The notes under the pieces are model-generated. The model was not told the DNA's origin, made no database searches, and saw nothing but the letters and a program-made list of their open reading frames with translations. Of a stretch of DNA of 64,000 nucleotides, positions 21,860-34,969 are shown one piece after another. The position numbers and the translations under genes were made by a program. Every line of letters begins with the position of its first letter. Position 1 is the first letter of the stretch. Source of the stretch: Spisula solida (Eukaryota; Mollusca; Bivalvia; Venerida; Mactridae); assembly GCA_947247005.1 (NCBI GenBank), contig OX365945.1, positions 17,862,501 to 17,926,500 of the forward strand, written 5' to 3'.

Positions 21860-24800
21860 ATTTGCTCTGTTACAGTATAAATAACTAAACAATCATCTTG
21901 GCTCGGATATCTGTGGGAAGATGATTAGTGTTAGAGTAATCAAACAATTAAATATCAATTATTGTTACCAGACAATTAGTATGAAAAAATAAACACCTTG
22001 AGTTCTGTAACACAGTGCTTGTAGGTGTTGTATGTATTTACCTGCAAGTTTTTCTAGGGAGTGTTTGTTTCTTATGGCCAGTAGACTACTGTTTGATAAA
22101 TCATGTCTCTGCTATGGTAATTATGTTGTCCTCTCAAATAACAATTTGTCAAATTGTACGTTATTTATGCAGACACACATTCCGCCTATATTGCCAATAT
22201 GTTTTCTCGTCATGTGTGCGTTCTGTTCCGTTGTATAGTTTCTGTCACATAGTTCAAGCAATCATCGGCATTTCTGCCGTCAGCGATCGAGGTGAGATAT
22301 TACATAGTGAATCTATATATTAGTTTAAGCCTTGTAATAAGTATATCACATTATTGGATCCCTGTAAGATAGCCAAATCTTTAATTAAAAGATTTAGTTT
22401 ATTTAGTCCGTGTACCCTTGACTTGCGTTCTCATGGTCACATGATGACAACCGAGGCATCTGATTGGTTAATCCTGTGACAGCATTATAGGATACGGGAT
22501 ATTACTGTATGACATTTTATCTCCTGAACGGAACAGGAAAAGTACTCAAAAAGTCTTGCACCCTGTTATTAGCTTGAAATCAAAGATACGAAAGTCTGTT
22601 TTTTATGCCTTTTGCAAATTATGCTTTGATTTCCTTGATTAAAATGATTATATACTCACGAATGATGTTGATGGGAAAAAGGGCTGTGTTGACGACAGAG
22701 GGGTTTTAGACAGTGGTGGGAAAAAATGTAGTTTAGATAGAATGTATTAGGGGCCAATTAGTGTTATTTCATGTCTGAGCTTTCCTGAAATGTTGATAAT
22801 CTGCATTATTTGTGGATCAAAATTTAAGGGGCCAATGAGGGGCCAATTACCTTATAACATTTCACAATTGTCTTGAGTGTCTCGTTTTTTTCTTTTGAAA
22901 AATTTGAATTATCACTAATGTGGATAAGATTTTGCCTACAGCAGTCAATTTAATCTTAGTATAATGTTGCATGGTTTTGATTCATAATTCTCAGCATTGT
23001 CATCTTTTTACATACTTTCTCAGTAAAATGCTTTGTTTTAAAATGTTTTATTGAATGGAGAGGTTGGATGTAATGAAGCCATTGTGTAACTACAGTCAAG
23101 CTAGTGTGTGAGTGGTCTGCCTAATTAAGCAAACACCTGTCATAATCAGCCAAAATAATTAAATACCAATCAAACTGTTTTGTCAAAGACATTTGGTGTA
23201 TTTAAAAGCAGCCAGACTTGCTTTAAGCATTGACATTTGCTGTATCCCTTAACTTAATGCTGCTTTAAGACATTTTGTAGACTTTGTAATATAATTGAAA
23301 TAATTCACAGGAAGTTTCTCCTGGCAAGAGTCTACTTTTATTTTCGACATATACTGTTACTGCATTAAATGATGACATTTGCTGTATTCCTTGACTTGCT
23401 GCATTAAGACAGTCTATAAACTGACATAAGTCGCATTTAAAAGGAAGAAATTATAGACAAATTTCTAAAATGTGGCTTGATATACTGTGCTGTTCCATTA
23501 ATGTAGACAGAATTTGCAACTTTAAAGTGACATTGTATATATCTTGTATACACAAACCAGACAATAACCTGAGCCTAGTGGGAGCAAAAATTTCAATGAT
23601 TTAATGCTCGTCTTTAAAAGTAGTATGGTAGTATATAGTAACAAATTCCACTTTCCATAAATACAATACGCTTCATGGGTTATAATGTTCCATCTACAAA
23701 CATGCGCATACGTTTTACACAGTGTCACCTTTCATTGTTGAAAATGTTCGTGTTGAAGTTATGTCAATTTGTTGTCTAATCTTTCACAATAAAAATTGAG
23801 CAAGCGTTTAAAATTTGTCATTTTCCGGTAGCAGTTTTAAGTTAATCATCCCCCTTTTAAAATCGGAGTGAACCATTTAACAATCCGCCCAAGTACTATT
23901 GTCGGTTTCTTAATGTTCCGATGAAATTGAAATTGAAGATTATTAATGCCTAATGTTGGAGTTTAATAAAACATGTTGTCATTATACATACCTGTGATTT
24001 AACATATATTTTACACTCTGATTTTTTACGCATTTAGCACATCGAATAAAATACGTAAGTGACGCTGCTATGAATTTAAGGGACCAGTCGATTAAAATCT
24101 GCATCCATCCATCTATACTTAGGTTACCCAAAAAAATGTGATAACATTAAATAATAAGCCTATAATGTTGAAGCATAAAGCATGCATTTTGACCCAGACT
24201 TAAAGATCCATACTTGATAAAATTTTGTTGGTTACAAAATGAATGTAACCATCATCTTTAAAGGTCAGATATGCTATTTATATGTACTTAATAGTGTCCA
24301 TGATTTATAGCAGGTTTTAGAATTACCTCATGTTTGTGTATGACGATATATCATAATCTGTGTCCATATTATACTATGACATGTCTCCACCCACTTGTTG
24401 TCTAGTGAGTTGATCATTGTGTTTGTGACAACATTACAGGTAAACTTATAACACACTTAGTCACATCATGGCTGCTTGTTTAATTGACTATAATAATTAA
24501 GTGTCTCAGCCTCATATAAAATAATGGCCAAGTTTAATTCTAATAGATGTGTTTTTCAAGGTTCCCGATTACTTAATGTTCGAGGATTGTCGGTTGTACA
24601 AAATGTCGTCTCCTACAAAATGTTGTTGCATTAGAAAGGTTAGAGATCATGTCACGTGAGGTTGTCGACTATAATATATGCGAAAGTTCAACTTACTAGG
24701 TTTTTGCTCATAAACTTGTTTTAAACATTATTTATGATCTGAATATTATATAGGGAAATGTAGGCTTAACCTGTTTTCTGGTCATGTTTATTGAGATTTT

Positions 24801-26840
24801 TAGAGGGTATAATTGTCGGACTGAACAATGTTTTATAAATATTGAAAATTTTAGGGGGTACGTTTATGATATAAGACAATAACTTATTCTGATAATATAA
24901 TGCGAGGGCTCTGTCCAGCATGATAGCTTTCGAACATTAAACATTAAAATACTACTTTCTTGAACTATTATAAACACCCCAATTTGATGAATGTCTCTTA
25001 TACATTAGACTATGTCACATCAAAGCTTTTTTACAATGGTGGATTATTATTTTTATGTAATAATGTTATTAGCATCCCGCGATCATACATGTGATAAAAC
25101 ATATTAATATTCATTGATTTACATGAGACCTGAGTAAATGAACCCAGATTAGTATTGACCCTCGATGCTACCTCACATTTAAATACCACCCGACCTTTCT
25201 TTAAAATGATTGATAGCCTGTTTTAAAATATTCCAAAATTGTCAAAAGAACCGAAAAACTGAGTCCAAACATAAATCAGATACAAAAAATTATCAATTTT
25301 GTATAATAAGAGTTTTCCTCCTCCCATTAATTTAACCAAAAAAAAAATCATCCCAATTTTAAAAAATATTGTATTAATTATCGTCTCTCTGTGTTTTGAA
25401 CTTTAACAGATAATTATATCCTGTATTATGACAATCCGATGGCACATTTTACATAGGTGATTTGTTATCTGTTCTTGTTAAGAAACCTCAACAGCTTGTG
25501 TCGAGAATGTTAAAAATGTATTTTTAATTTTTCTGATTTAGATACAAATTATGTACCTGTTGTAGTAGTCTATGCCTTGTATGTGTTCGGTCGGTTTAAA
25601 ATACCACTTAACATATCATGATATTAAAGCCGTGTATTAAAAGGTAAAAAAATGACAATGTTACTATTTAGTTTGAAGTTATATCACTCTTATAAACTTA
25701 TGTCAGTGTAACTTAAGTTTGTATCAACAAAATTTTACCAATGTTTAATCTTAGATGCACAGATACAATAAATATGTTAGATAAAAAAGCAAAAGGGTTA
25801 GATTTAAAGTTGGTTCATATGTCACCAGTTTGATAACATCGGTATAGGTACATTTCATTGATAATTTCATTGATAGTTTCGTTGAAATCGATGCACCATA
25901 ACTTGTCTACAGCGGGTGTTTAAGTTAACTCTAGTATGGTAACAGTATAGGGAAGAGTGGGAAAGACTGCTTTACGTATAGAATGAGTCTCAATGGATTG
26001 GACGACTACTATTGACTAGATCGTTTCAACAGTGACTATAGTGGTGTAGTAGAGGGGGAGATAGTCTCGTACCACTTTTTGGATTAAATGTGAATAAATA
26101 AATATGTTATGATATTCTATGCCTCCTATGGTGGTGTTATTAAAACTTATTTGGACTTAATTGGATAATTTTTGTTTAACCTTGGATCTAAAAAATATTT
26201 TTTGAATTTTGTCATCAGTTACCAAGTGAGGCAAATTATTGGTGTCTGTGTCAAATTTAATTGGATAATTTATATAATTATAGATTTTGGAAATTGTTGA
26301 CAAAATTTTATTTTGTTCTATAAATCAATGTGTATTGTTGATATTATCTGCAAGTTAATGATCATTATAAATGCCATGCTCGTTTGAATAGAAGCTTTAG
26401 TATGTTGCTCAAGTGCAGAAATATTTTGATTTCAGTTTCGTTTCATTGAAAAAGTTTCGGTTAAAAATGTTTGTTTAGTAATGTTAAGTGTTTAAAGGAA
26501 GAATTTGCAATTTTTGTGAATACAAAATTTTGACTGGACAAATATGAGTGTTATTTTTATTTGCTCTGACACTACAATCAATATTCCGAATGTCATTTAT
26601 GTAAATTTGTCCAAAATTTTTATTGTTGGTTCAGAATTATTGATCATAAAGGTTCGTGATCCGAATGGTCTGATCCTTTTGTATTGTACTTAGAATTATG
26701 GAATGCTGTTCATTCTTAGACCATTGGAGGCATAGTGTGTCATACATAAAAGTGTGCTTTAGGGGCCAGTTGTGACGCAACATCTGTACTGCATGGATTA
26801 ACACATAGATGGGATTTTAAATGAAAAGTTGATTTTGGAT
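21860..26840. other. Unassigned sequence upstream of exon A
   Basis: About 5 kb with no recognised exon. An imperfect ~150-bp duplication is suggested by gacatttgctgtatccctta (23232) and gacatttgctgtattccttg (23376). No promoter could be called. Confidence 0.45.
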
Positions 26841-26878
26841 TATACACTTTCTTTTTCTTTTGTATATTTTTTATACAG
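26841..26878 (+). promoter_or_regulatory. Polypyrimidine tract and 3' splice site before the start codon
   Basis: A run dominated by T and C (tttctttttcttttgtat and following) ends in acag at 26875-26878, twelve bases before the ATG. This is a strong vertebrate/mollusc-style 3' splice site and implies a spliced 5' UTR. The TATA-like string just after it is too close to the ATG to be a promoter. Confidence 0.6.
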
Positions 26879-27166
26879 TATAAAAAAACATGCAACTTTT
26901 TAATATTTTGACATTGGGCGTGTGCCTTTTTGGGTTGGGGCTGAGCCCTGTGGTTTATTGTGATAATCATGAAAATTCATGGGAAGTGTGTAAGATGAGC
27001 CCCGAGAAAGGGGACTGTACTGACTGGGCTGTACGTTGGTTTTATAATGAGACCAGTATGTTATGTGACCGCTTCTGGTACGGAGGCTGTGGTGGCAATG
27101 ATAATAAGTTTGAAAATCAGTCCGACTGTACAAGCTACTGTGGGTCTTCAAGTAAAAAGGGCACAG
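26879..27166 (+). CDS. Kunitz gene exon A: signal peptide plus first Kunitz domain
   Basis: Coding starts at ATG 26890 (A at -3) and runs 92 codons plus one base to a consensus donor (cag|gtgagt), phase 1. Residues 1 to about 24 form a hydrophobic signal peptide, so the product is secreted. Residues 34-84 are a complete Kunitz/BPTI domain: cysteines 34, 43, 59, 67, 80 and 84 have the canonical spacing 8-15-7-12-3, with the family motifs WFYN and FWYGGC. The P1 position after the second cysteine is Thr44, which does not predict trypsin inhibition, unlike Lys or Arg. N-glycosylation sequons lie at Asn53 and Asn76. A pyrimidine-rich tract ends in AG at 26878, so I read this as an internal exon with 11 nt of 5' UTR and expect an upstream UTR exon. 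Reading through the donor stops at 27204. The family inhibits serine proteases or acts as an extracellular module; the parent gene type (papilin-like, collagen VI-like, multi-Kunitz inhibitor) is not decided here. Confidence 0.9.
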
Positions 27167-27951
27167 GTGAGTCATTTTGTTTGATAAAGTATAAAACTTT
27201 TTAGATTGTTCAAATATTTTTAATATATTTTGATCCCTTCAAAAGTTACATTATGAATACATGCTCATGTGTATAGTTCCTGCATAGGCTCATATACAAT
27301 TAACAAGGACAACATGATACTCCTTGGTTTGGGTGAAATGATGGCCATGAATGACCATGATCACCAAGGTTTGTGGTGATTTTTTGGTCAAACATACATT
27401 AGTATATGTATACCACCAAATCCCATGAAAAACGTTTGTTAATCCAATTAAACAGACCACCTGTGAACAAAGACCAATATTAAAAGCTGACTACAAAGAA
27501 AGACTACAAATTTTATTCTCCATCTGACCATTTTCATGGATACTGAATGTGTTAGGAGAGGCCATCTGTCAGCAAAGACCATCTTTTGCTGTTCCTATAG
27601 GTGGTCTTTATAGACAGGGTTGACTGTGTTAATATACCATGGCCATTTTCTCATCATGTAGATCCCAATGTTTCACTCTGCAGTTAATTAATAATTAATT
27701 ACTAGCAATTAAGTACAAAACAATTAATTCTTACTTACTAGTTGCATACGTAAACACTTTAATAAAGTCATTAACATATGCAGTACATCTTTTACTTGAT
27801 AAATTTGCTAATTTCATCTTGGCTAATTTCAGTTTTCATATTTAACGTATTAAACTGATGACAGAACAATTTGTGAATTGTTTTTATGTTATGTTTATAA
27901 CCTTTTAAAGCATGTGTTACATAAATTTTCAATGGCATCAATTAGTACCAT

Positions 27952-28052
27952 CCACAGGCTCTCGGTGCAATTTTAGGTTTTTATTTAAGTACTTATGTAT
28001 AATGTCCCCCCCCCCCCCCCCCCGACCCTAAACTCCCACCGAGAGCCTGTGG
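27952..28052. mobile_element. MITE family D, copy 1, with TACCAT target duplication
   Basis: Perfect 16-bp ends, ccacaggctctcggtg and its complement, flank a ~70-bp interior that contains a long C run (about 28004-28023). The six bases taccat occur immediately on both sides (27946-27951 and 28053-28058), a clean target-site duplication. Confidence 0.75.
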
Positions 28053-28560
28053 TACCATCCTAACAATACACATAGTTGTATTGACCTAAAACTGCTGTAG
28101 ATGTCCCATTAATTAAATTTAAATTAATTATCTTGATTACCAATCTTGGCAAAAGATTAACTGGGTGAAATGACTGAGCAGTATTGTGTGTCTACTTGAT
28201 TCTTTCAAGATTATCCATAGTGATTTCCATAGTCCGATTTCATGTCAAAATCTATCATACATGCTTCAAAATTTTGTAATGTCCATTAAGATCTTTATCT
28301 GAACTTTCCCCATTCTATTAATTCTATATTATATGAGTTGAATTACAACAGTATAGTTATAATCAAAATTAATATTACTATGACAGTCAAAATATTTTTT
28401 CATTAAAAATTTCATAAAAATATCAAATTATCATTTCTTTATCTGAGTGAACTTTTGATCTTGCATATAAAGATAAATATCCTGTTTTCTAGTTTCATAT
28501 ATTGATAGAAAAAATGATCACTGAGGACAATTTTAAGAACCCATTTTCTCCGTTACAATA

Positions 28561-28864
28561 AAACCTCGATAATACAACCAGTGGGTTTGTTTTAATGAGT
28601 TGGTCTTTATATTGATGTTGCCAATTATAAAACACCCTTTGGGATCTGCAAATATTGACCATTGTGTAGAGTTTGTTGCTCTACAGAGGTTAAATTAAGA
28701 GTAAATAATCGCCTAAGGGAAGTTTTGAAGGTGTTGTTGTAGAGAGGTTGATGCAGAGTGTCTCTCTGGAGAGGTTGTACTGTATACATAAAACTGATAT
28801 ATCATCTACTTGAAAATTTCATTTTAGCCTTGAGGTGGTTGTATTATTGAAGTGGTGTTTTAAG
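28561..28864. mobile_element. MITE family C, copy 2, with an outer inverted pair
   Basis: Positions 28630-28783 are the reverse of the element at 7411-7580 (ending gagaggttgtac). It is bracketed by a second inverted pair, cctcgataatacaacc at about 28564 and ggttgtattattgaagt near 28836. This suggests a larger element or one MITE inside another; the outer limits are approximate. Confidence 0.5.
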
Positions 28865-29092
28865 TGAAGTTTCCCTGTATATCATTGTATTATGTCTATG
28901 TAAATGGTTTCTGTTTCAATCTTGGCACATTCTGTCATGTCTGTAATTCCTACATTTGGCAAATGTTCAAGTCTAAGATCGGGTTTGTTCACTGTGACCA
29001 TAACATGGATTGTGTATTGTCAAAGTAAGAGATTAACTAGAAATGTGTTAAGTACCGACATCATGTATATATGAATATTAAATAGCTGGCCA

Positions 29093-29240
29093 GGGGTAGT
29101 ATTCAATATTGATCTTATTAAATTGGAGAGTAAGGATAGCCAATCATACCGCCTGTTACTGACCAAGAATTCAATATAGTGTGATCTGATTGGTTGTCCT
29201 TATCCTTAAGTCAAGTAAGATCGATATTGAATACCACCCC
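29093..29240. mobile_element. Palindromic MITE family A, copy 2
   Basis: It opens with ggggtagtattcaatatt and closes with aataccacccc. Its arms match copies 1 and 3, but the left and right halves are exchanged relative to copy 1, so it is inserted in the opposite orientation. The inner segment tgttactga matches the inner segment of copy 3 in reverse. Confidence 0.8.
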
Positions 29241-29447
29241 TGATCTAGTGTACTCTTGTTCAGTCTCTCCTTTAATACCCATATTCAGTAATCATTTCGA
29301 CACAGTCTTGTCACAATTCTGTCTCAATTCCATCATGATCCCGGAAATCTGCTAGTCAGACGGTCAGCTTAACTTTTTGGTTTATGATTACTTAACTAAG
29401 AGTTACATTGTTTATATGTGTGCAAATGTCGAGACGGTCATCATTCC

Positions 29448-29551
29448 CACAGGCTCGCAGTACGATTTTAGGGTACTGCAAAAAATTATACTCTAAAAAG
29501 TGTTCAGAGTATAATTTTTTGCTGTGCCTTAAATTGCACCAAGAGCCTGTG
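29448..29551. mobile_element. MITE family D, copy 2, with a perfect internal stem
   Basis: Ends cacaggctc and gagcctgtg match copy 1. Inside, gcaaaaaattatactct and its exact complement form a 17-bp stem around an 11-nt loop (29478-29522). The whole element can fold into one ~100-nt hairpin. Confidence 0.7.
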
Positions 29552-29559
29552 ATCACTCC

Positions 29560-31425
29560 CTGCCAAATTTGCCATTATGTCTGTCTTCAAAAGAAGATAC
29601 AGTTGTGTGATACAAGGAACATGGGTGGGATTTCCTAGCCTTTCCAAAGAGATGTATACATATATAGCCTACTTCGGTATTTATGTACCATTAAGGGATG
29701 CTGAACATTGACTCAACATCAACAGCTGAAAATTTATCTCATTTTAATGAACAATTTCCGCTTAATTTGGTGATATTTTTTTTCCTTTTATGGCATTGTT
29801 ATCTGTTATGTCCTGGTGTGTGTGACCCAGCCTGTGAGATGGAGACGTATAATATGACCGGAAATTATCGCTAATTCAGCATATTTTAAAATCGCAACTT
29901 ATCTAACTTGATAAAACTTATCTCGTACATCAAAAGTTACAACATTTGAATACTAGTATTTTATCGGGAGTGGACAGTTTGTTGTCAGTATTTGTTCAAA
30001 TAGTATTATCAGGGTGTTATTCATAATTGCAATCTGAACCATATTTTGTGGTCGAATTATTGTTGTGTTTGTCCCAAATATATCCGGATTAAATAGTCAT
30101 CGGAATGTATGTTAAATAACCACACATACTAGGAGACCTATGATATATCGTACATGTATACGAATATACTATATATACGGCCCATATTCGGACAGTGTGA
30201 AATTTTATATGAATAGTTTATGAGTGGGATCATTTAGATTTTGTTTGGTGATGTTTACCTTCGGATAATTCTCCCTCTACTTGTATAGATAACAGCTGAA
30301 AGATTATTTACATTATTTGATTTAATACGACTCAAAGTCAACAACTCTACATGACTATGAATCTACGCAATGTTCAAATTTGAAATAAATTCTTCAATGA
30401 ATCAGCGGTGTACTGTGATCATATTTATATATATTCTCAATGTGACTAATTAGAAGCCTAAATAATGTACGGATTGATAAAAAAGTAACATGAGGGTCTT
30501 TATATTCTAAATTAGGGTCCTTATTGACACCCTTGAAGCAATGACCAGGTATTCCATTTGTCCACAGAAGGGCTGCACCATTAACTTTAAGGGTACTTAA
30601 ATTGTAACACAGGTTTGAAGTAACCTCTTTGGTAGATTGACTCAGTTATATGATGAACATTAAAGGCTATTCAAGGTCTTTTCTGTACTGCTCCTCTAAG
30701 TCATTAGTTTCTTGTATAGTTGAAGTATATTGCATGCATTATAATGTGAACTGAAAACTATACTTAGTTTATTCAAAATTTGTGCTAATGATAATCAATC
30801 ATTCAATGTGCATCATTTCTACCAGTGCAGTGCTCTTTTTGTGAGCCATTTCTCAAGTATGAGCAGATAAAGTCTATGTAGGGAGTTGGTTCTGGCTTAA
30901 AGGGAAGTAACTCTGGATTTGAGACTGCTTCAAGTCACTAGTCTTCAATGAAAATATTGATTTCTATAAGTAATTGTGCACATGATTTCGCATCCTTCAC
31001 AGTTTCCTATTGTTTGTTTCACACTTTTTTTCCATTGTTATAAAGCTGGTCAGAATCACAAGTTTCATGTTTTTCATAGAAATGATTTCATTGTCTGTCA
31101 GAGCTATGAATTGTTGAGGCCATCATGTTATTATATTGATATCATTCACTGCTGAGACAGATCATACAGCAAACAGTCTCATGACAGGCATTGATATCCA
31201 GACAATTGTTACTCATTTCCTCATGTTGATCGGAATTACGCATTCTGCATATTCCAGGTTCATGTAAAACTGTGTACAAATCATATTGACCCTCTTCTCC
31301 ATAGATACACCAACTCAAACCCCTATCCAGTCCCTTGAAGTCAGTGACTTATCTTGCTGGGAAAAAACAAATGACCAGTTGATTGCAAGCAATTAAATCC
31401 CTAACTGACAAGATTCACTTTAGGT
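29560..31425. other. Unassigned intronic sequence
   Basis: No exon, repeat unit or RNA gene seen. Confidence 0.5.
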
Positions 31426-31427
31426 AT

Positions 31428-31655
31428 CACCTTCTGCCTGTAGCAGTCAAAGTATCTGACATACCATGGTTTTGGTCCGACAGGATTTCACCTTCTGCCT
31501 GTAGCAGTCCAAGTATCCGACATACTACGGTTTTGGTCCGACAGGGTTTCACCTTCTGCCTGTAGCAGTCAAAGTATCTGACATACCATGGTTTTGGTCC
31601 GACAGGGTTTCACCTTCTGCCTCTAGCAGTCCAAGTATCCGACATACCATGGAAT
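31428..31655. repeat. 60-bp tandem repeat, ~4 copies
   Basis: Units run ttcaccttctgcctgtagca ... ttttggtccgacaggg. Copies differ at a handful of positions in alternating fashion. The units are contiguous with no spacers. Confidence 0.9.
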
Positions 31656-31856
31656 TTTCAGGAAGTAGGCTATAGAACCATCAGTTTCAATATGGGAAAC
31701 CAAGTATCAAGAATATCTTCATATGATGTAAATTAGTATCAATCATAGTACTCATTTACTTTTATTATTACTCTTAATTGATTAATAATTGCTCATTACC
31801 ATCAAACATATACTCGCCATTCCTCCAGTACGCTGATCAATGATAGAGAATAATAT

Positions 31857-32070
31857 ACTATAAACCAAGAAATTATTTTGCGCGATTTAATTTCGCGGAG
31901 TTCGCGAGTGGTAGAATTTCACGAAATTAAGTCGCCGCTAAAGTGCTAAGAACATTAATATGGACATTGCGGGAAACATAAAAACGCAAATATTTGTAGT
32001 CACGAATATGCCAACAATCAGCAAAAAACGAAAGTTAATATTCGCGAAAGTAAATTGGTTAACAGTAACC
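31857..32070. mobile_element. MITE-like element with gcg-rich ends
   Basis: The left end actataaaccaagaaatt followed by ttgcgcg pairs loosely with the right end ttcgcgaaagtaaattgg...taacagt. The interior has several ttcgcg/cgcga phrases unusual for this AT-rich region. It is non-coding; boundaries approximate. Confidence 0.5.
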
Positions 32071-32462
32071 TCTACCTGCTCTAAGCTGGTTTTTATGTTG
32101 GTAAGGTGCTGACTTTAGCTAATTATTTCTCCAATCATTAAAGCTGATCATTACAGGTGATCTTTAGACCTGACCTTACCATGTTATGAATATTTTATAG
32201 ACAGTTACATTAGGAACCTGTGGATCTATGATGCTATCTAAGTCTTTCATGTTAACTCATAAAGCTATATTTCATAGTTGAGTCATTCTTACCTAACACC
32301 CATTGATCGACAACCTGCAGGGATTATTTCTGTATTTCTGTCGGTAATTATAAATCATGAATGAAAACATTGTTTTTGAAAATTTATTTGAAATATTTGG
32401 ATGATGTTAATTGTTGGGGGCTATGATATATTGCTTCAATTGAGCCTATCAGGAATACAGCT

Positions 32463-32547
32463 AGAATTTCCCGGTGCATCCTATTGCTGTAGAATTTCCT
32501 GATACATCCTATTGCTAAAGAATTTCCCGATGCATCCTATTGACTGT
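32463..32547. repeat. 28-bp tandem repeat, 3 copies
   Basis: agaatttccc/tgatgcatcctattgct units start at 32464, 32492 and 32520 (period 28). Confidence 0.8.
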
Positions 32548-32948
32548 TATGAGATGAACTTTTAATGCGGAACAACTGGACAATTCTGATTGATGGTTGG
32601 ATCGAAGTTTAAATCCATAATTCAGGTATGATATCATAGTCAATTATCTCCCTTAGTGTCCGGCGCTGAAAACGGTTCGTTAAAAAGTAATTGAACTCAA
32701 TCTCAACTCAAATTTGTCACCTATCGTTTGACATAGTTTCCATGTGAAATTGCACTCTAAATTGGTATAAAAAAACAGAAACATTATTCTGAGTTTATTA
32801 CAGTAAAATTTCAAGAGCTCGAGGTTCATATTTATCTCAAATTCTGACTCTGATTTGAGCAAAATCTCAATTTGAGCTGAGATTTCTACTTGAGACGCTT
32901 AGAGAGATCAGGGCCTGGTATATTGTAATTCAACTTTGTGTTTAGCTG

Positions 32949-33092
32949 ATGCTGTGCCATACCCTGCAGTATGTGCCTTGCTGTGTGCCTTGCTGTGCCA
33001 TACCCTGCTGTATGTGCCTTGCTGTGCCATACCCTGCTGTATGTGCCTTGCTGTGCCATACCCTGCTGTATGTGCCTTGCTGTGCTATGCTA
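32949..33092. repeat. 29-bp tandem repeat, ~4-5 copies
   Basis: Units read tgtgccttgctgtgccatac followed by cctgctgta. The cysteine-rich frames across it come from the repeat and change frame each unit because 29 is not a multiple of three. Confidence 0.85.
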
Positions 33093-33658
33093 TGTTATGC
33101 CCTGTCATTGAACTGTACAATATACATCGGAGGTGAACATGTTGCAGTATTCAATTTCCCATTGGTTATTCTGGTCATACAATTGGTAACAGTGTCTATG
33201 TAGGCCTACAAAAGATATATATCAACGTATTTATAGTTGACTTATTACATCTAAGGGCACTGTATTATGTCTTTGGAAGTGTCTCTGACCCCTTGACATT
33301 ATATGAATCTTCCACAATTCATAAAATAATCATTCATAACAGCTCCTGTGTAAAAAGATCATAACAAATCAGTCAGGGAAGGCATATCACTCAACAGAAA
33401 CTATTACAGCAGAGCCTGAAAGGCAGAAAAAAGAACTCATTATTCACCTGTCTGTATCACAGTCATGCCAGGCAGATTGAGTGTCACAGTCGGCAGATCG
33501 GTTGTCACAGTCATTGCAGACAGAATCTGAATGATAGATGTCACTGTACAATCAATGTTTTCATACTCAATATCTGCACCATTACTGTCTGTCCTTTAGA
33601 ATGATAACCTAATGTGTCGGTATCATATTAACTGACTGTCATCATCTTCAACTGTGCT

Positions 33659-34146
33659 CGATTGACCACATTTATCTTTTGATTGCTAGGTCTTTTACTA
33701 TGAAATCGACCACATTAATCTTTTGATTGCTACGTCTTTTACTATGAAATCGACCACATTTATCTTTTGATTGCTACGTCTTTTACTATGAAATCGACCA
33801 CATTAGTCTTTTGATTGCTACGTCTTTTACTATGAAATCGACCACATTAATCTTTTGATTGCTACGTCTTTTACTATGAAATCGACCACATTAATCTTTT
33901 GATTGCTACGTCTTTTACTATGAAATCGACCACATTAATCTTTTGATTGCTACGTCTTTTACTATGAAATCGACCACATTAATCTTTTGATTGCTACGTC
34001 TTTTACTATGAAATCGACCACTTTAATCTTTTGATTGCTACGTCTTTTACTATGAAATTGACCACTTTAATCTTTTGATTGCTATGTCTTTTACTATGAA
34101 ATCGACCACATTAATCTTTTGATTGCTAGTTTCTTACTATAAAATC
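33659..34146. repeat. 44-bp satellite-like array, ~11 copies
   Basis: Units read cgaccacattaatcttttga then ttgctacgtcttttactatgaaat. Most copies differ at one or two sites, making this the most homogeneous array of the window. Direct contiguous repeats with no spacers. Confidence 0.95.
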
Positions 34147-34906
34147 GTATGACAAGTATATACTGTAGTAATAGTCTGGTTGCATTTATTCTAATTTGTT
34201 AGGCTTGAAATCTTATTTGAATAAAACAGATTTTCTATATCATACAATGCACACTTTTTGTATAGTCATGCAGGAAGGGGACTGTGATGGGGGCCTGGGA
34301 AGAAATATTTGTTTTTTTTTAGATTTCAGATATTGGAATTGAAAGAGTTTGTCAAATTAAAATGAGGTCTGAGCTAGTCTCATACATACTTGATTGATCT
34401 GATGGGTTTCAACCTTGTTAAAACTCTTTCATTATACAAGTTGTGTCTCAACAAATGCTCTATAAGAATGTTAGAACTGGAGTTAATGGCCTAGCAATAT
34501 TCATAGCACTGTCCTGGAGACACAATTCCTCTTAAAGAGGCACATTATATTGAGAAACAACTCATGTTACGCGCCAAGCTTTAGATCGCCAAATACAAGA
34601 CAGAGAGAACATCATATACCTTTAATATAAACCAGGGTCTATGTGCTATATCTAATGACATTTTATATGTGCAGTGCAGTTTGTTTATCTCTCCAATGAT
34701 TGAGGATTTCCGCTGCACTCTCCTGCACCTTGCAATGTAGCTATCTAAGGCAGGCATCATTCTTTGGTTGCTCTGCATTATGAACATGCAGATCCTATTG
34801 GCTTAGGGTTGAACTGGGTCATGAATGTTTAAACTTGTTCTTTTTCTGTCTTGATATTGCCTTTTTCTTGTTTGTACATTGTGTTGTTATTTGGTGCATT
34901 TCTGGT

Positions 34907-34965
34907 CACAGGTGTTTTGAGTACAATTTTTTGCCGGACCCAAAAAACGCACTGAGAGCCGTTGG
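34907..34965. mobile_element. MITE family D-related fragment
   Basis: Short and diverged: cacaggtgttttgagtacaa at the left and actgagagccgttgg at the right, with ttttttgcc between. It resembles copy 2 with most of the interior missing. Confidence 0.35.
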
Positions 34966-34969
34966 ATTT

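Noticed and set aside
26878..26888. TATA box (tataaaa) as promoter of the Kunitz gene
   Set aside because: It lies immediately before the ATG, leaving no room for a start site, and is preceded by a strong 3' splice site.
31428..31655. CRISPR-like array
   Set aside because: These are plain 60-bp tandem units; the apparent spacers are the same sequence in each copy.
32936..33203. Cysteine-rich small protein
   Set aside because: The CCAIPCC-like text comes from a 29-bp tandem repeat read in rotating frames.
33659..34146. CRISPR-like array
   Set aside because: The repeats are contiguous with no spacers, the genome is eukaryotic, and no cas genes are present.
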